64,000 nt of DNA from Emticicia agri (lineage in GTDB: Bacteria; Bacteroidota; Bacteroidia; Cytophagales; Spirosomataceae), in assembly GCF_004168285.1 (NCBI RefSeq), contig NZ_SEWF01000025.1, positions 35,062 through 99,061 of the forward strand, read 5' to 3'. Each line of letters opens with the position of its first letter. Positions within the stretch are counted from its first letter, which is position 1. Positions 25,804-34,147 of this stretch are shown here, piece by piece. The notes below the pieces were generated by a model. That model saw only the letters and a list, made by a program, of their open reading frames with translations, was not told where the DNA came from and searched no databases. The position numbers were made by a program, and so were the translations under genes.

Positions 25804-27981
25804 GTGCAGAAACTATCCGTAATTATACTCTTTTTAATCATCACGGCAGGGTGTTCACAGTTTACCAATTCGCCTACCAGTAAGGCGTGGCATAATACGA
25901 ACGCCTATTTTAACTCCCTGATTATTGCCCGCGAAAACATGAAAGAGGCAGACAAGCAATTGTTTGCAACCCGTGAAGAAAATTACAGTGCCTTAATGCC
26001 GATTCTGTTGCCTATGGACTCTGTGAAAGCCCAGGCGGTAGCTACCAATCTGAAAGAAGTTATTGAGAAAACCTCTCTTATTGCCGAAAGACATTCAAAC
26101 TCAAGATATTTATCAGAAGCCTATATTCTTTTAGGTAAAGCCCGTCTGATGAAAGGCGACCAGATTAATGCTATTGAGGTATTCAAATATGTAAATACTA
26201 CTACCAAAGACGAAACAGGCCGACACATGGCTCTCATCTGGCTGATGCGTTCTTATACCGAGCAGAAAGACTTTGAAACAGCATTGAAAGTATCAGAAGT
26301 AATCAGAACGCTTGATTTAAACAAAGCCAATACCCGAGATTTTTATCTGACCAAAGCCTATTTACACCAGAGAAGAGGAGAGTTTGCCACCTCAGCAGCC
26401 ATTGCAGAAGAGGCACTGAAACTGATGTCTAAAAGTGAGCAGACCGCACGGGTACACTATGCAGTAGCACAGATGTATGATTTGATAGACCAATCAGGAA
26501 AAGCATTACCACATTATTTAGCCGTTGCCAAAAACCGACCTAACTACGACATGGAGTTTTATTCTCGTATGAATGCCCTGCTTGGTGAAGCAGTGGTGCG
26601 TAGAGGGAGTACGGCAGGTGTGCAGGAGAATTTCAGAAAAATGTTGCTTGACCGCAAAAATGCAGATTTAAAGGACAAGATTTACTATACAATGGGTAAT
26701 CTGGAAGCTAAAAAAGAGAATTACCCAAAAGCGATTGAATACTATAATGCTTCGCTAAGAAATTCGACAGGTAATGCCGCACAGAATGCCTATACCTATC
26801 TGGAATTAGCCGAATTGCATTATAACAAACTGGTAAGATATGATTTAGCAAGTCTGTATTATGATAGCACACTTACAGCCTTGCCCAAGAATTCGCCTGA
26901 TTATGAGCGAATCTCAAGAAGAGCTTTATCTTTAAGTGATTTTGTAAAATACCAGCGTGTATTAACGTTAGAAGACAGTTTGCAACGGCTGGCGGCTATG
27001 AATCCGGCGGCTTTAGATAAGGCTCTGGAAAAATCTATTCAGCAAAAAGAAGAGGAAGCTAAAAAAGCACAGGAATTAGCCGAACAGATAGCCCGAAAAA
27101 ACAACAATGTAGCCGTAGAAAGACTATCAGATAAAGACGAAACTTTTAAAAGATGGGAACTGTATGATCCTGTGGTAATAGCTAAAAATAAAAGCGATTT
27201 TCAACAGATATGGGGTAGCAGACCGTTAGAAGACGACTGGCGCAGAAAAGACAAAGAGGCAGGTTCAATCAGTTTCAGAGTAGAGCGGGGCGTGGCAGGT
27301 AATGAAACTGCGCCAACCAATGGTGCCAGCCGCCAGGAAGTTGCCCAACAGAAAGCAGATGCAGCAGCCAAAGAATTAGAAGCCAAGAAAAAAGAGCTAT
27401 ATGCCAGGATTCCGACAAGCCCTGAAAAACTGGTTGCTTCTCAGCGCAAACAGGAAGAAGCCTATTATCAGTTAGGTAAAATATACAAATTCCAGTTTAA
27501 CGAAACGGCTAATGCCATTGCCACTTTTAAAACCCTGTTATCAAAATTCCCGAAAACGGTGCATGAAGCTGAGGTATTGTATTTACTGGCACTGAGCTCT
27601 GATAATCAGGAAACCAGTCCTTACCGTGCGACTTTGCTCAGCAAATTTCCGGCATCCACTTACGCAAGGCAATTAATCAGAGGCAATGTAAGTATCACAA
27701 GCGATACCGAATCAAAAGCACAGGTGGTATATTCGCAGGCATTTAATTTATATAGTAACGACAGTTACCAGTCGGCACTTAAAATGGCAGAAGATGGGTT
27801 GATAACCTATACAGGTACCAGTATTGAAGACAAATTTGCCATGTTGCGCATTATATTACTGGCTAAGACGGGGCAAAGAGAGGTCTATCAGCAGGCATTG
27901 AACGAATTTATTCAGGGGTATCCCTCAAGTAATCTTATGCCAAAAGCTAAAGAATTGATGGCTGTTTTAGAGAAGAAATAA
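25804..27981 (+). CDS. TPR lipoprotein, possibly PorW/SprE-like T9SS component
   Basis: 725 aa. The start is GTG; no in-frame ATG lies nearby. Lipoprotein signal MQKLSVIILFLIITAGC with the Cys at residue 17. Many helical TPR-like repeats follow (GKARLMKGDQINAIEVFKYV, TMGNLEAKKENYPKAIEYYN), an Ala/Lys/Glu-rich coiled coil near residue 405, and a late segment with ATFKTLLSKFPKTVHEAEVLYLLA. Size, lipobox and TPR content fit PorW/SprE, an outer-membrane-associated accessory of the T9SS, but general TPR lipoproteins look the same. The short Ser/Cys-rich start SQFTNSPTSKAWHNTNAYFN supports the assignment weakly. Confidence 0.55.
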   Translation: MQKLSVIILFLIITAGCSQFTNSPTSKAWHNTNAYFNSLIIARENMKEADKQLFATREENYSALMPILLPMDSVKAQAVATNLKEVIEKTSLIAERHSNSRYLSEAYILLGKARLMKGDQINAIEVFKYVNTTTKDETGRHMALIWLMRSYTEQKDFETALKVSEVIRTLDLNKANTRDFYLTKAYLHQRRGEFATSAAIAEEALKLMSKSEQTARVHYAVAQMYDLIDQSGKALPHYLAVAKNRPNYDMEFYSRMNALLGEAVVRRGSTAGVQENFRKMLLDRKNADLKDKIYYTMGNLEAKKENYPKAIEYYNASLRNSTGNAAQNAYTYLELAELHYNKLVRYDLASLYYDSTLTALPKNSPDYERISRRALSLSDFVKYQRVLTLEDSLQRLAAMNPAALDKALEKSIQQKEEEAKKAQELAEQIARKNNNVAVERLSDKDETFKRWELYDPVVIAKNKSDFQQIWGSRPLEDDWRRKDKEAGSISFRVERGVAGNETAPTNGASRQEVAQQKADAAAKELEAKKKELYARIPTSPEKLVASQRKQEEAYYQLGKIYKFQFNETANAIATFKTLLSKFPKTVHEAEVLYLLALSSDNQETSPYRATLLSKFPASTYARQLIRGNVSITSDTESKAQVVYSQAFNLYSNDSYQSALKMAEDGLITYTGTSIEDKFAMLRIILLAKTGQREVYQQALNEFIQGYPSSNLMPKAKELMAVLEKK

Positions 27982-28221
27982 AGGTTACTGAATTATTTTC
28001 TTACTTTTAAAACGACCTGCATGGTATCTGAAAGGGTCTACTAAAATAAAAGTTTCGTCTATTGACAGTACAAATATCTTCCTATATAACTGATATTAGT
28101 AAGATGTTCCCTCGAAACCTAATGATAAATAAAATATGGTTTTGGGCATAAATGATTATTGAAGCCTGAAAAATTGCTATTAGGCAATTAAATAAAACAT
28201 CTATATCACCTTTAATAAATT

Positions 28222-28371
28222 ATGACTAAGCCTAAAAAAACTACCCCTGTTGAAGAGGATAGTGAGCAAGCTCCTATTCTTGGTACCTGGCGAAACGTAT
28301 ATGCCTTAGTTGCCGGAGCCTTGCTTATTACAATTATCCTTTTCTACCTTTTCACCCTCTATTTTGCATGA
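28222..28371 (+). CDS. 49-aa single-span membrane protein, overlaps symporter
   Basis: MTKPKKTTPVEEDSEQ... then a transmembrane helix (VYALVAGALLITIILFYLFTLYFA). Its TGA (28369-28371) overlaps the ATG of the symporter (28368) in the arrangement ATGA, the classic sign of translational coupling. Charged N-tail in the cytoplasm is expected. I do not recognise the family; similar short proteins accompany SSS transporters in Bacteroidota (recollection, not verified). The preceding 240 bp from 27982 shows no other gene. Confidence 0.65.
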   Translation: MTKPKKTTPVEEDSEQAPILGTWRNVYALVAGALLITIILFYLFTLYFA

Positions 28372-30089
28372 GCAACCTCGACTGGATTCTTCTTACGGTT
28401 ACCCTTCTGATTATCATTGTATATGGTGTCTATAAAAGCCATCGGGATAAGGATATTGACGGCTATCTTTTAGGCAACCAATCATTGCCCTGGTATCATG
28501 TGGGGCTTTCTGTAATGGCTACTCAGGCAAGTGCCATTACATTTTTATCAACCACAGGACAGGGCTTCGACGATGGTATGCGCTTTGTGCAGTTCTATTT
28601 CGGCTTACCTTTAGCCATGATAGTGCTTTGCATTACATTCATTCCGATTTTTCACCGATTAAAAGTATATACGGCCTACGAATATCTCGAACACCGTTTT
28701 GATGGTAAAGTACGTATTTTCACGGCTTTCCTGTTTTTACTACAACGTAGCCTTTCTACCGGAATTTCTATCTATGCCCCTTCTATTATTCTATCCACTA
28801 TTTTTGGATGGGATATTTTCTGGACAAATATCATTATGGGTGGGCTGGTACTTACCTATACCGTAATAGGTGGTACTAAAGCTATCTCCTATACTCACGT
28901 GCAGCAGATGCTGGTTATTACAGTAGCCATGTTTTTAGCAGGAGTAATTGTATTGCAGATGCTTCCTGAAAATATTGGTCTGGTTAAAGCCTTGAAAATT
29001 GCAGGTAAAGCCGGACACATGAAATTAGTATCTTTCGAGTTTAACCCAAAAGACCGATACAATCTCTGGTCGGGGCTTATCGGGGGTTTCTTTTTACAGC
29101 TTTCTTATTTTGGTACAGACCAGTCGCAGGTAGGGCGTTACCTTACCGGAGAATCTACCAACCAGAGCCGTCTGGGTCTGGTAATGAACGGTCTGTTGAA
29201 AGTGCCTATGCAATTCTGTATCCTGTTGGTAGGGGTATTGGTTTTTGTGTTTTACCAATACAATACCTCTCCGGTTTTCTTCAACAAAGTTGAGGTTGAT
29301 AAGCTGCGCAGCAGCCAGTATGCGCCACAGTTACAGGCATTAGAACAGGAGCATGAAGCAATTGCCAAAAGAAAACAACAATTATTAAGCAATATTGGCG
29401 ATGCCGAAGACCAGCAATTATCGGCTTATAAAGCATCGCTGAAAGAGTCAGACTCTTTAAGTAAAAATGTAAAATCTCAGGTAGTAGGTTTAATCAAGAA
29501 AAATAACCCCGCTGCTACTACCAACGACCGTGACTTTGTTTTTCTCAGGTTTGTGTTAGATTATCTTCCGCATGGTTTAATTGGGCTGTTAATAGCCGTT
29601 ATTTTTGCGGCTTCTATGGGGTCTATTGCTTCGGCTTATAATTCACTGGCGGCTACTACTGTTGTAGATGTTTACCGCAAGTATGCCAAAACCCCGCCGA
29701 CCGGAAAGGCAGAATTGAATGCCTCAAAAGTTTCAACAGTTTTATGGGGTATTTTTTGTATATTTGTGGCACAATATGCCAGCGAACTGGGCAATATGAT
29801 TGAGGTTGTCAACGTATTAGGTTCATTATTCTATGGCATCATTTTAGGTGTATTTCTGGTGGCTTTCTATTTCAAAAACATTGGTGGTACTGCCACTTTC
29901 TGGGCAGCAGTTATCAGCCAGGGTATTATCTTAGGAATCGGGATTCCGCAGCTGATATTAAAAACAGAATGGATTGCTTATCTTTGGTTTAACCCCATTG
30001 GCTGCATATTGGTCATTGGTATAGCGTGGATGATTCAAAACTTATGGAAAAAAAGCGAATACTCATCGTCGAAGACGACCAACGTTTAG
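28368..30089 (+). CDS. Sodium:solute symporter (SSS family)
   Basis: 573 aa, about 13-14 membrane spans. Family features include GNQSLPWYHVGLSVMATQASAITFLSTTGQGF, the EYLEHRF segment, GGTKAISYTHVQQM and the TDQSQVGRYLTG loop. A long charged loop of about 90 residues (near residues 310-395) interrupts the spans and may be cytoplasmic. It imports an unknown organic solute with sodium, perhaps a sugar or carboxylate. Its last 46 nt overlap the response regulator gene that starts at 30044, so transport and regulation are likely co-expressed. Confidence 0.85.
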   Translation: MSNLDWILLTVTLLIIIVYGVYKSHRDKDIDGYLLGNQSLPWYHVGLSVMATQASAITFLSTTGQGFDDGMRFVQFYFGLPLAMIVLCITFIPIFHRLKVYTAYEYLEHRFDGKVRIFTAFLFLLQRSLSTGISIYAPSIILSTIFGWDIFWTNIIMGGLVLTYTVIGGTKAISYTHVQQMLVITVAMFLAGVIVLQMLPENIGLVKALKIAGKAGHMKLVSFEFNPKDRYNLWSGLIGGFFLQLSYFGTDQSQVGRYLTGESTNQSRLGLVMNGLLKVPMQFCILLVGVLVFVFYQYNTSPVFFNKVEVDKLRSSQYAPQLQALEQEHEAIAKRKQQLLSNIGDAEDQQLSAYKASLKESDSLSKNVKSQVVGLIKKNNPAATTNDRDFVFLRFVLDYLPHGLIGLLIAVIFAASMGSIASAYNSLAATTVVDVYRKYAKTPPTGKAELNASKVSTVLWGIFCIFVAQYASELGNMIEVVNVLGSLFYGIILGVFLVAFYFKNIGGTATFWAAVISQGIILGIGIPQLILKTEWIAYLWFNPIGCILVIGIAWMIQNLWKKSEYSSSKTTNV

Positions 30090-30739
30090 CCGAAAATATC
30101 AGCAAAGGGCTGGCGGAGAAAGATTTTGATACCTCTGTGGCATTTGATGGGCAGATAGGGCTGCGGCTGGCTTTGAGCGGTAAATATGACCTCATTATTC
30201 TTGATGTCAACTTACCGGTGATGAATGGCTATGAAGTATGCGCTAAAATCCGTGAAAAAGACAGCCAGGTGCCGATTATTATGCTGACAGCTTTAGGAGA
30301 AACCGACGATAAGATATTAGGTTTTGAAAAAGGAGCAGACGACTACATAGTGAAGCCTTTTGAATACCGTGAGTTACTGGCACGTGTAAATGTATTTCTG
30401 AAAAGAGCCTATGCCGAAAACGAGCCTAATGCGTCAAGTTTGTTGAGAATAGCCGATCTGGAAATAAACCTTGAAAGTAAAATAGCTTCCCGGCAGGGCA
30501 CTAAAATAGAACTGACCCCCAAAGAGTTTTCTTTGTTAGAATATTTAATCCGCAATAAAGGAAAAGTTGTTTCAAAAACCGAAATTGCCGAGAGGATATG
30601 GGAAGGTAACAATGCCGAAAACAGCCTGAATGTAATTGAGGTCTATATTAATTTCCTGCGTAAAAAGATAGACAAAGATTTTGAACCAAAGTTGATACAT
30701 ACCAAAACAGGTATGGGCTATGTATTGAAAGATGATTAG
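30044..30739 (+). CDS. OmpR-family response regulator
   Basis: 231 aa. Receiver domain with the acidic pair D11/D12, phospho-acceptor D54 (IILDVNLPVMNG) and K104 (IVKPF); winged-helix DNA-binding domain in the C-terminal 95 residues (LTPKEFSLLEYLIRN ... TGMGYVLKD). ATG 30044 gives the normal start; a longer frame begins at 30026. It overlaps the symporter by 46 nt. No kinase gene adjoins it; the orphan kinase at 22350 is a candidate partner. Its stop abuts the stop of the convergent regulator at 30740. Confidence 0.88.
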   Translation: MEKKRILIVEDDQRLAENISKGLAEKDFDTSVAFDGQIGLRLALSGKYDLIILDVNLPVMNGYEVCAKIREKDSQVPIIMLTALGETDDKILGFEKGADDYIVKPFEYRELLARVNVFLKRAYAENEPNASSLLRIADLEINLESKIASRQGTKIELTPKEFSLLEYLIRNKGKVVSKTEIAERIWEGNNAENSLNVIEVYINFLRKKIDKDFEPKLIHTKTGMGYVLKDD

Positions 30740-31426
30740 CTAAACCGTAGGTGTGGTAAAATGATAGCCAACTCCTTTAATGGTCATTAACTCTAAGGTT
30801 TCATCTTCTTTCAGGTAATCGCGTAGTTTGGTAATATACACATCCAGGTTTCGAGAGTTAAAGAAAGAATCATCGCCCCAGATTTTCATTAATATTTCTT
30901 TACGGTTTACAGTAAAATTTCTGTTCTCTGTAAAAATCTTCAGTAGTTCGGTTTCTCTGTGTGAGAGTTTTCTGCAATTATCATTGAGCCTTAACTCATA
31001 TTTCTGAGGCAGAAACTCATATTTACCTAATATAATGCTGCCTGTTGGTGTTACGCCTTTACTGTTCAATAACAACAATAGGTTGTTAATTCTCACAATC
31101 AGTTCTTCCATACTAAAGGGCTTTCGGATATAGTCATTCCCCCCCGACTGAAATCCTTTCAGCACATCATCAGTCTGGGTTTTAGCAGTCAGAAAAATAA
31201 TGGGCAAAGCAGGTTTCAGTTGTCTGATTTCATTTCCTATGGTGTAGCCATCTTTATTAGGAAGCATTACATCAAGCACACAAATATCAGGTTTAAACTG
31301 CTCAAATGCTTTTAATACCAGATTCCCATCTGCTACCATTTTCACCTCAAAATTCCGACTTTCAAGGCTTTCTTTCACTATTTTTCCCAAAAAGGGTTCG
31401 TCTTCTACGTATAAGATTTTTGTCAT
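30740..31426 (-). CDS. RprY-like OmpR-family response regulator
   Basis: 228 aa. Receiver with phospho-acceptor D52 (CVLDVMLPNKDG), switch Thr in FLTAKT and K102; the stretch GFQSGGNDYIRKPFSMEEL is characteristic of RprY-type regulators of Bacteroidota. Winged-helix domain at the C-terminus (FNSRNLDVYITKLRDYL, KGVGYHF). It is transcribed after the kinase gene at 31552, with a family A repeat in the 125-bp gap. It is the best candidate to bind the 37-bp boxes at 33257 and 42121 (inference). Confidence 0.88.
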   Translation of the reverse strand: MTKILYVEDEPFLGKIVKESLESRNFEVKMVADGNLVLKAFEQFKPDICVLDVMLPNKDGYTIGNEIRQLKPALPIIFLTAKTQTDDVLKGFQSGGNDYIRKPFSMEELIVRINNLLLLLNSKGVTPTGSIILGKYEFLPQKYELRLNDNCRKLSHRETELLKIFTENRNFTVNRKEILMKIWGDDSFFNSRNLDVYITKLRDYLKEDETLELMTIKGVGYHFTTPTV

Positions 31427-31437
31427 TTTTTTATTCT

Positions 31438-31557
31438 GTATGACGATTTTTTAAATCGTCGAAATTCGGCAGAATTTCATAATTCTCTCATAAGGTATTC
31501 TTTTGATATATAAAAAACCGCAAGTTCATCGAACGACGATTTAAAAAATCGTCATAC
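31438..31557. repeat. Palindromic repeat family A, copy 2, inside the two-component operon
   Basis: GTATGACGATTT at one end and AAATCGTCATAC at the other; both ends fold as hairpins. The core has CGAAATTCGGCAGAATTT, the reverse complement of which occurs in copy 3 at 57372. The last six bases supply the final Val codon and TGA stop of the kinase gene. Confidence 0.72.
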
Positions 31558-33180
31558 ATGAATGGGTAATCTCAAAATAAACGTACTGCCCTCTCCTATT
31601 TTGCTGTTTACCTCTATAGTGCCATTATGGCGTTCTATTACATTTTTTACATAACTTAACCCAAGGCCGTAACCTTTGATATTATGCACGTTTCCGGTAG
31701 GTACTCTGAAAAACTTATCAAATATTTTAGGCAGAAATTCTTCTGAAATACCCATGCCATTGTCTTCAATGCTCAATTGCAGATTCTCTTCGTTTTCCTG
31801 CAATATCACGTTTATTTCAGGTTCTTTGCTGTATTTCAGGGCATTTTCCAGTAGGTTATACACTACATTCGTCAGGTGAATAGAATCGCCGATGATGTTA
31901 AATGTTTTACCTAATAAATCAAAATTTACGTGCGCCTGACATTTTTCAAATTGTAGTTTCATGGTAGCCAGTACACTTTCTACCAGACTGCTGAAATTGA
32001 TGCTATCTGTATTCAATACTAATTCTTTCTGCTCAAAAACACTCATTTTTAACACTTTATCAACCAGTATAGACAGGCGGTTCAATTCATTTTTTGATAT
32101 TTCAAGGTATTCTCTGGTCTGTGTCGGGTTTTGCAATACATTAAAATTGCTTAGTGCCTCAATAGCCACACTTACTGTTGAAATAGGTGTTTTAAGTTCG
32201 TGGGTAATATTGCTTACAAAATCATTTTTTAGGGCTGTCAACCTTCTTTGTTGTTGCAGGTTTCTGTAAATCAGCCAGAACGAAAGGCTTGTAATAGCTA
32301 TCAGGAAAATTGAAAATAGTATCTGCGGAACTATCTTTCTGATAAGAAACCAGTCAGGGTCCGCAAAATTGGCCTGATATACAATCCCGTCAAATGGTAC
32401 CTGAGCCCGCAGTTTAGCAGATGTATCAACCTGAGCCGCTTTATTTACGGCTACCTCAAACGGAACTGTGATTTGCTGTTTCAATAATTTTGCCTGATAC
32501 TTCTGTTTAATCTCTTTAGGTTTCAGTGTATCAGTTATCAGATTTATCACAATATTCTGAGGTGCTGCACTTTTCTTTGGTTGAGCTTTGAAATAAACCT
32601 GATTAAATTCTTTTTTTTCTCTTTTGGTAACAGAGTCAAATCGCATATCAGAAACCAGCATAATCTGGCGTGGACGATTAGGGATTCCATCACCCAATGA
32701 GTCGGCAGAGGTTTTTAACTGTATTCTGATATTACTATGGTTTGAATCTACTTTTATCGACTGTATCATTCTGGAAAGCATATCTTTTCCTGTCGAGTCA
32801 ATAAAGTTGAATTGATTTTTTGCGTAAATGGTCAAGGTCTTTCCTCTCAGGCTATCATGCGGCATTGGCGGAAATCTTTTGCTGATGAATATGCCTCTCA
32901 TCTTCTCAACACTCATAGGGCTATCTGCTTTTTTAACAGGCCTTTTCTTTTTGGCAGTTACTACCACCTTACCTGTTTTCAGCGAAGAGTCCACCTTGCG
33001 TTTAATGAGCGAATCCTGCATGTTAGACACTGTTTTCTCAAAGTTGTTGGTAATGTCTTTCTGCAGATTCTTTTTTTGCTCTGTGTAGTTTTGCCGGAGC
33101 CAGAAAATATTAAACAGTGTCAGCACCAATAAGCTCACACCTATCAATATAAAATGTGTCCGATTTTTTATTCCTGCCAT
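31552..33180 (-). CDS. RprX-like sensor histidine kinase
   Basis: About 542 aa from ATG 33180 (MAGIKNRTHFILIGVSLLVL); an in-frame TTG or ATG at 33210 is possible. N-terminal membrane span, long periplasmic region of about 260 residues rich in Lys and Ser, second span (ILFSIFLIAITSLSFWLIY), HisKA with SNITHELKTPIS, N-box NLLENALKYS and DNGMGI / GYGLGLSYV boxes. The C-terminus RLPIHV ends inside a family A repeat. It pairs with the regulator at 30740, and starts divergently from the GLPGLI gene. Confidence 0.88.
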   Translation of the reverse strand: MAGIKNRTHFILIGVSLLVLTLFNIFWLRQNYTEQKKNLQKDITNNFEKTVSNMQDSLIKRKVDSSLKTGKVVVTAKKKRPVKKADSPMSVEKMRGIFISKRFPPMPHDSLRGKTLTIYAKNQFNFIDSTGKDMLSRMIQSIKVDSNHSNIRIQLKTSADSLGDGIPNRPRQIMLVSDMRFDSVTKREKKEFNQVYFKAQPKKSAAPQNIVINLITDTLKPKEIKQKYQAKLLKQQITVPFEVAVNKAAQVDTSAKLRAQVPFDGIVYQANFADPDWFLIRKIVPQILFSIFLIAITSLSFWLIYRNLQQQRRLTALKNDFVSNITHELKTPISTVSVAIEALSNFNVLQNPTQTREYLEISKNELNRLSILVDKVLKMSVFEQKELVLNTDSINFSSLVESVLATMKLQFEKCQAHVNFDLLGKTFNIIGDSIHLTNVVYNLLENALKYSKEPEINVILQENEENLQLSIEDNGMGISEEFLPKIFDKFFRVPTGNVHNIKGYGLGLSYVKNVIERHNGTIEVNSKIGEGSTFILRLPIHV

Positions 33181-33256
33181 TAATTTCTTAATCAATAATC
33201 CTTTTCCCAAACACTGCTACGAAAATAAAAGACATTTTTGGTTTCATAGCCATTTT

Positions 33257-33293
33257 TTAACCTTAATTAACATTATTTCAATATTGATTAACC
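33257..33293 (+). promoter_or_regulatory. 37-bp TTAACC box upstream of the GLPGLI gene
   Basis: Bounded by TTAACC at both ends, with core TTAATTAACATTATTTCA. It matches 33 of 37 positions of the box at 42121-42157, in the same orientation to its gene. The 21-nt spacing to the TAATTTTG -7 element is also identical there. Likely RprY-type operator. Confidence 0.75.
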
Positions 33294-33314
33294 TGCTGGC
33301 TGAGGTCAGCATTC

Positions 33315-33322
33315 TAATTTTG
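33315..33322 (+). promoter_or_regulatory. -7 element TAATTTTG of the GLPGLI gene
   Basis: Perfect TAnnTTTG, 26 nt before ATG 33349 and 21 nt after the 37-bp box, so the second TTAACC half of the box occupies the -33 position. Confidence 0.7.
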
Positions 33323-33348
33323 CTGAAAACATTTCAAAACAGAATCAG

Positions 33349-34092
33349 ATGAAAAAGTTATTTCTATTTATCGCTTTAGTTATCAGCCAGTTAGCTATGG
33401 CACAAATGCAGGAAGGTGTTATTGACTATGAGTTTAAAGTAAACATGCACAAAGGTTTAGGCAAAGACCAGGAAAACATGAAAGGCATGATTCCTGAGTT
33501 CAGAACCAGTAAAAACCGCCTGTATTTTACTCCTACTGAATCGTTATATACCAACATTGAGGAAGACCCTGAGGAGATAAACGGAAACATCGGTGGAGGA
33601 AATGTGCAGATGCGTTTTACACGTCCGCAGATGGATTTATACCGCAATTTTGAAGCCTCCAAGTTTGTAACACTGACCGATTTTGCAGGAAAGAAATTCC
33701 GTATTGAAGATTCGCTAAAAACCAGTCCGTGGAAATTTGTGGACGAAACCAAGAAGATAGCTGGCTATGATTGCAAAAAAGCTACTTTTTTTAACGAAGA
33801 AACCAAACAGGAAGTAGTTGCCTGGTACACTGAGGCCTTAATCAGTCCGGCAGGTCCACAGGGTTTCTGGGGCTTACCCGGTTTGATTCTTCAAGCTGAC
33901 CTGAATGATGGTTCTACTTTGATTACTGCTTCTAAAATTGAATTGAAGAAACTCGGCAACGAAATAAAAGTGCCAACAGGTGGAAAAAAAGTAAGTAATA
34001 AAGAATTTAAGAAAATTCGCGACGATTACATGAAAGAAATGGGTATGCAGCCAGGGAGTGCAGGGCCAAGAATTATGATTCGTACTAATTAA
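33349..34092 (+). CDS. GLPGLI family secreted protein
   Basis: 247 aa. Signal peptide MKKLFLFIALVISQLAMAQ. The motif GFWGLPGLILQ with preceding YTEALISPAGP defines the GLPGLI family of Bacteroidota exported proteins (function unknown; often linked with TonB-type outer-membrane proteins and RprXY-like systems). It is divergent from the RprX-like kinase and carries the 37-bp box, so control by that pair is plausible. Followed by a terminator hairpin. Confidence 0.85.
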   Translation: MKKLFLFIALVISQLAMAQMQEGVIDYEFKVNMHKGLGKDQENMKGMIPEFRTSKNRLYFTPTESLYTNIEEDPEEINGNIGGGNVQMRFTRPQMDLYRNFEASKFVTLTDFAGKKFRIEDSLKTSPWKFVDETKKIAGYDCKKATFFNEETKQEVVAWYTEALISPAGPQGFWGLPGLILQADLNDGSTLITASKIELKKLGNEIKVPTGGKKVSNKEFKKIRDDYMKEMGMQPGSAGPRIMIRTN

Positions 34093-34103
34093 AGATGATT
34101 TGT

Positions 34104-34137
34104 CCTCACCCTAATAGCTACTACCTTTAGGGTGAGG
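34104..34137. terminator. Bidirectional terminator hairpin
   Basis: CCTCACCCTAA (34104-34114) and TTAGGGTGAGG (34127-34137), perfect 11-bp arms between the convergent GLPGLI and nhaD genes. Confidence 0.65.
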
Positions 34138-34147
34138 AATATATTTG

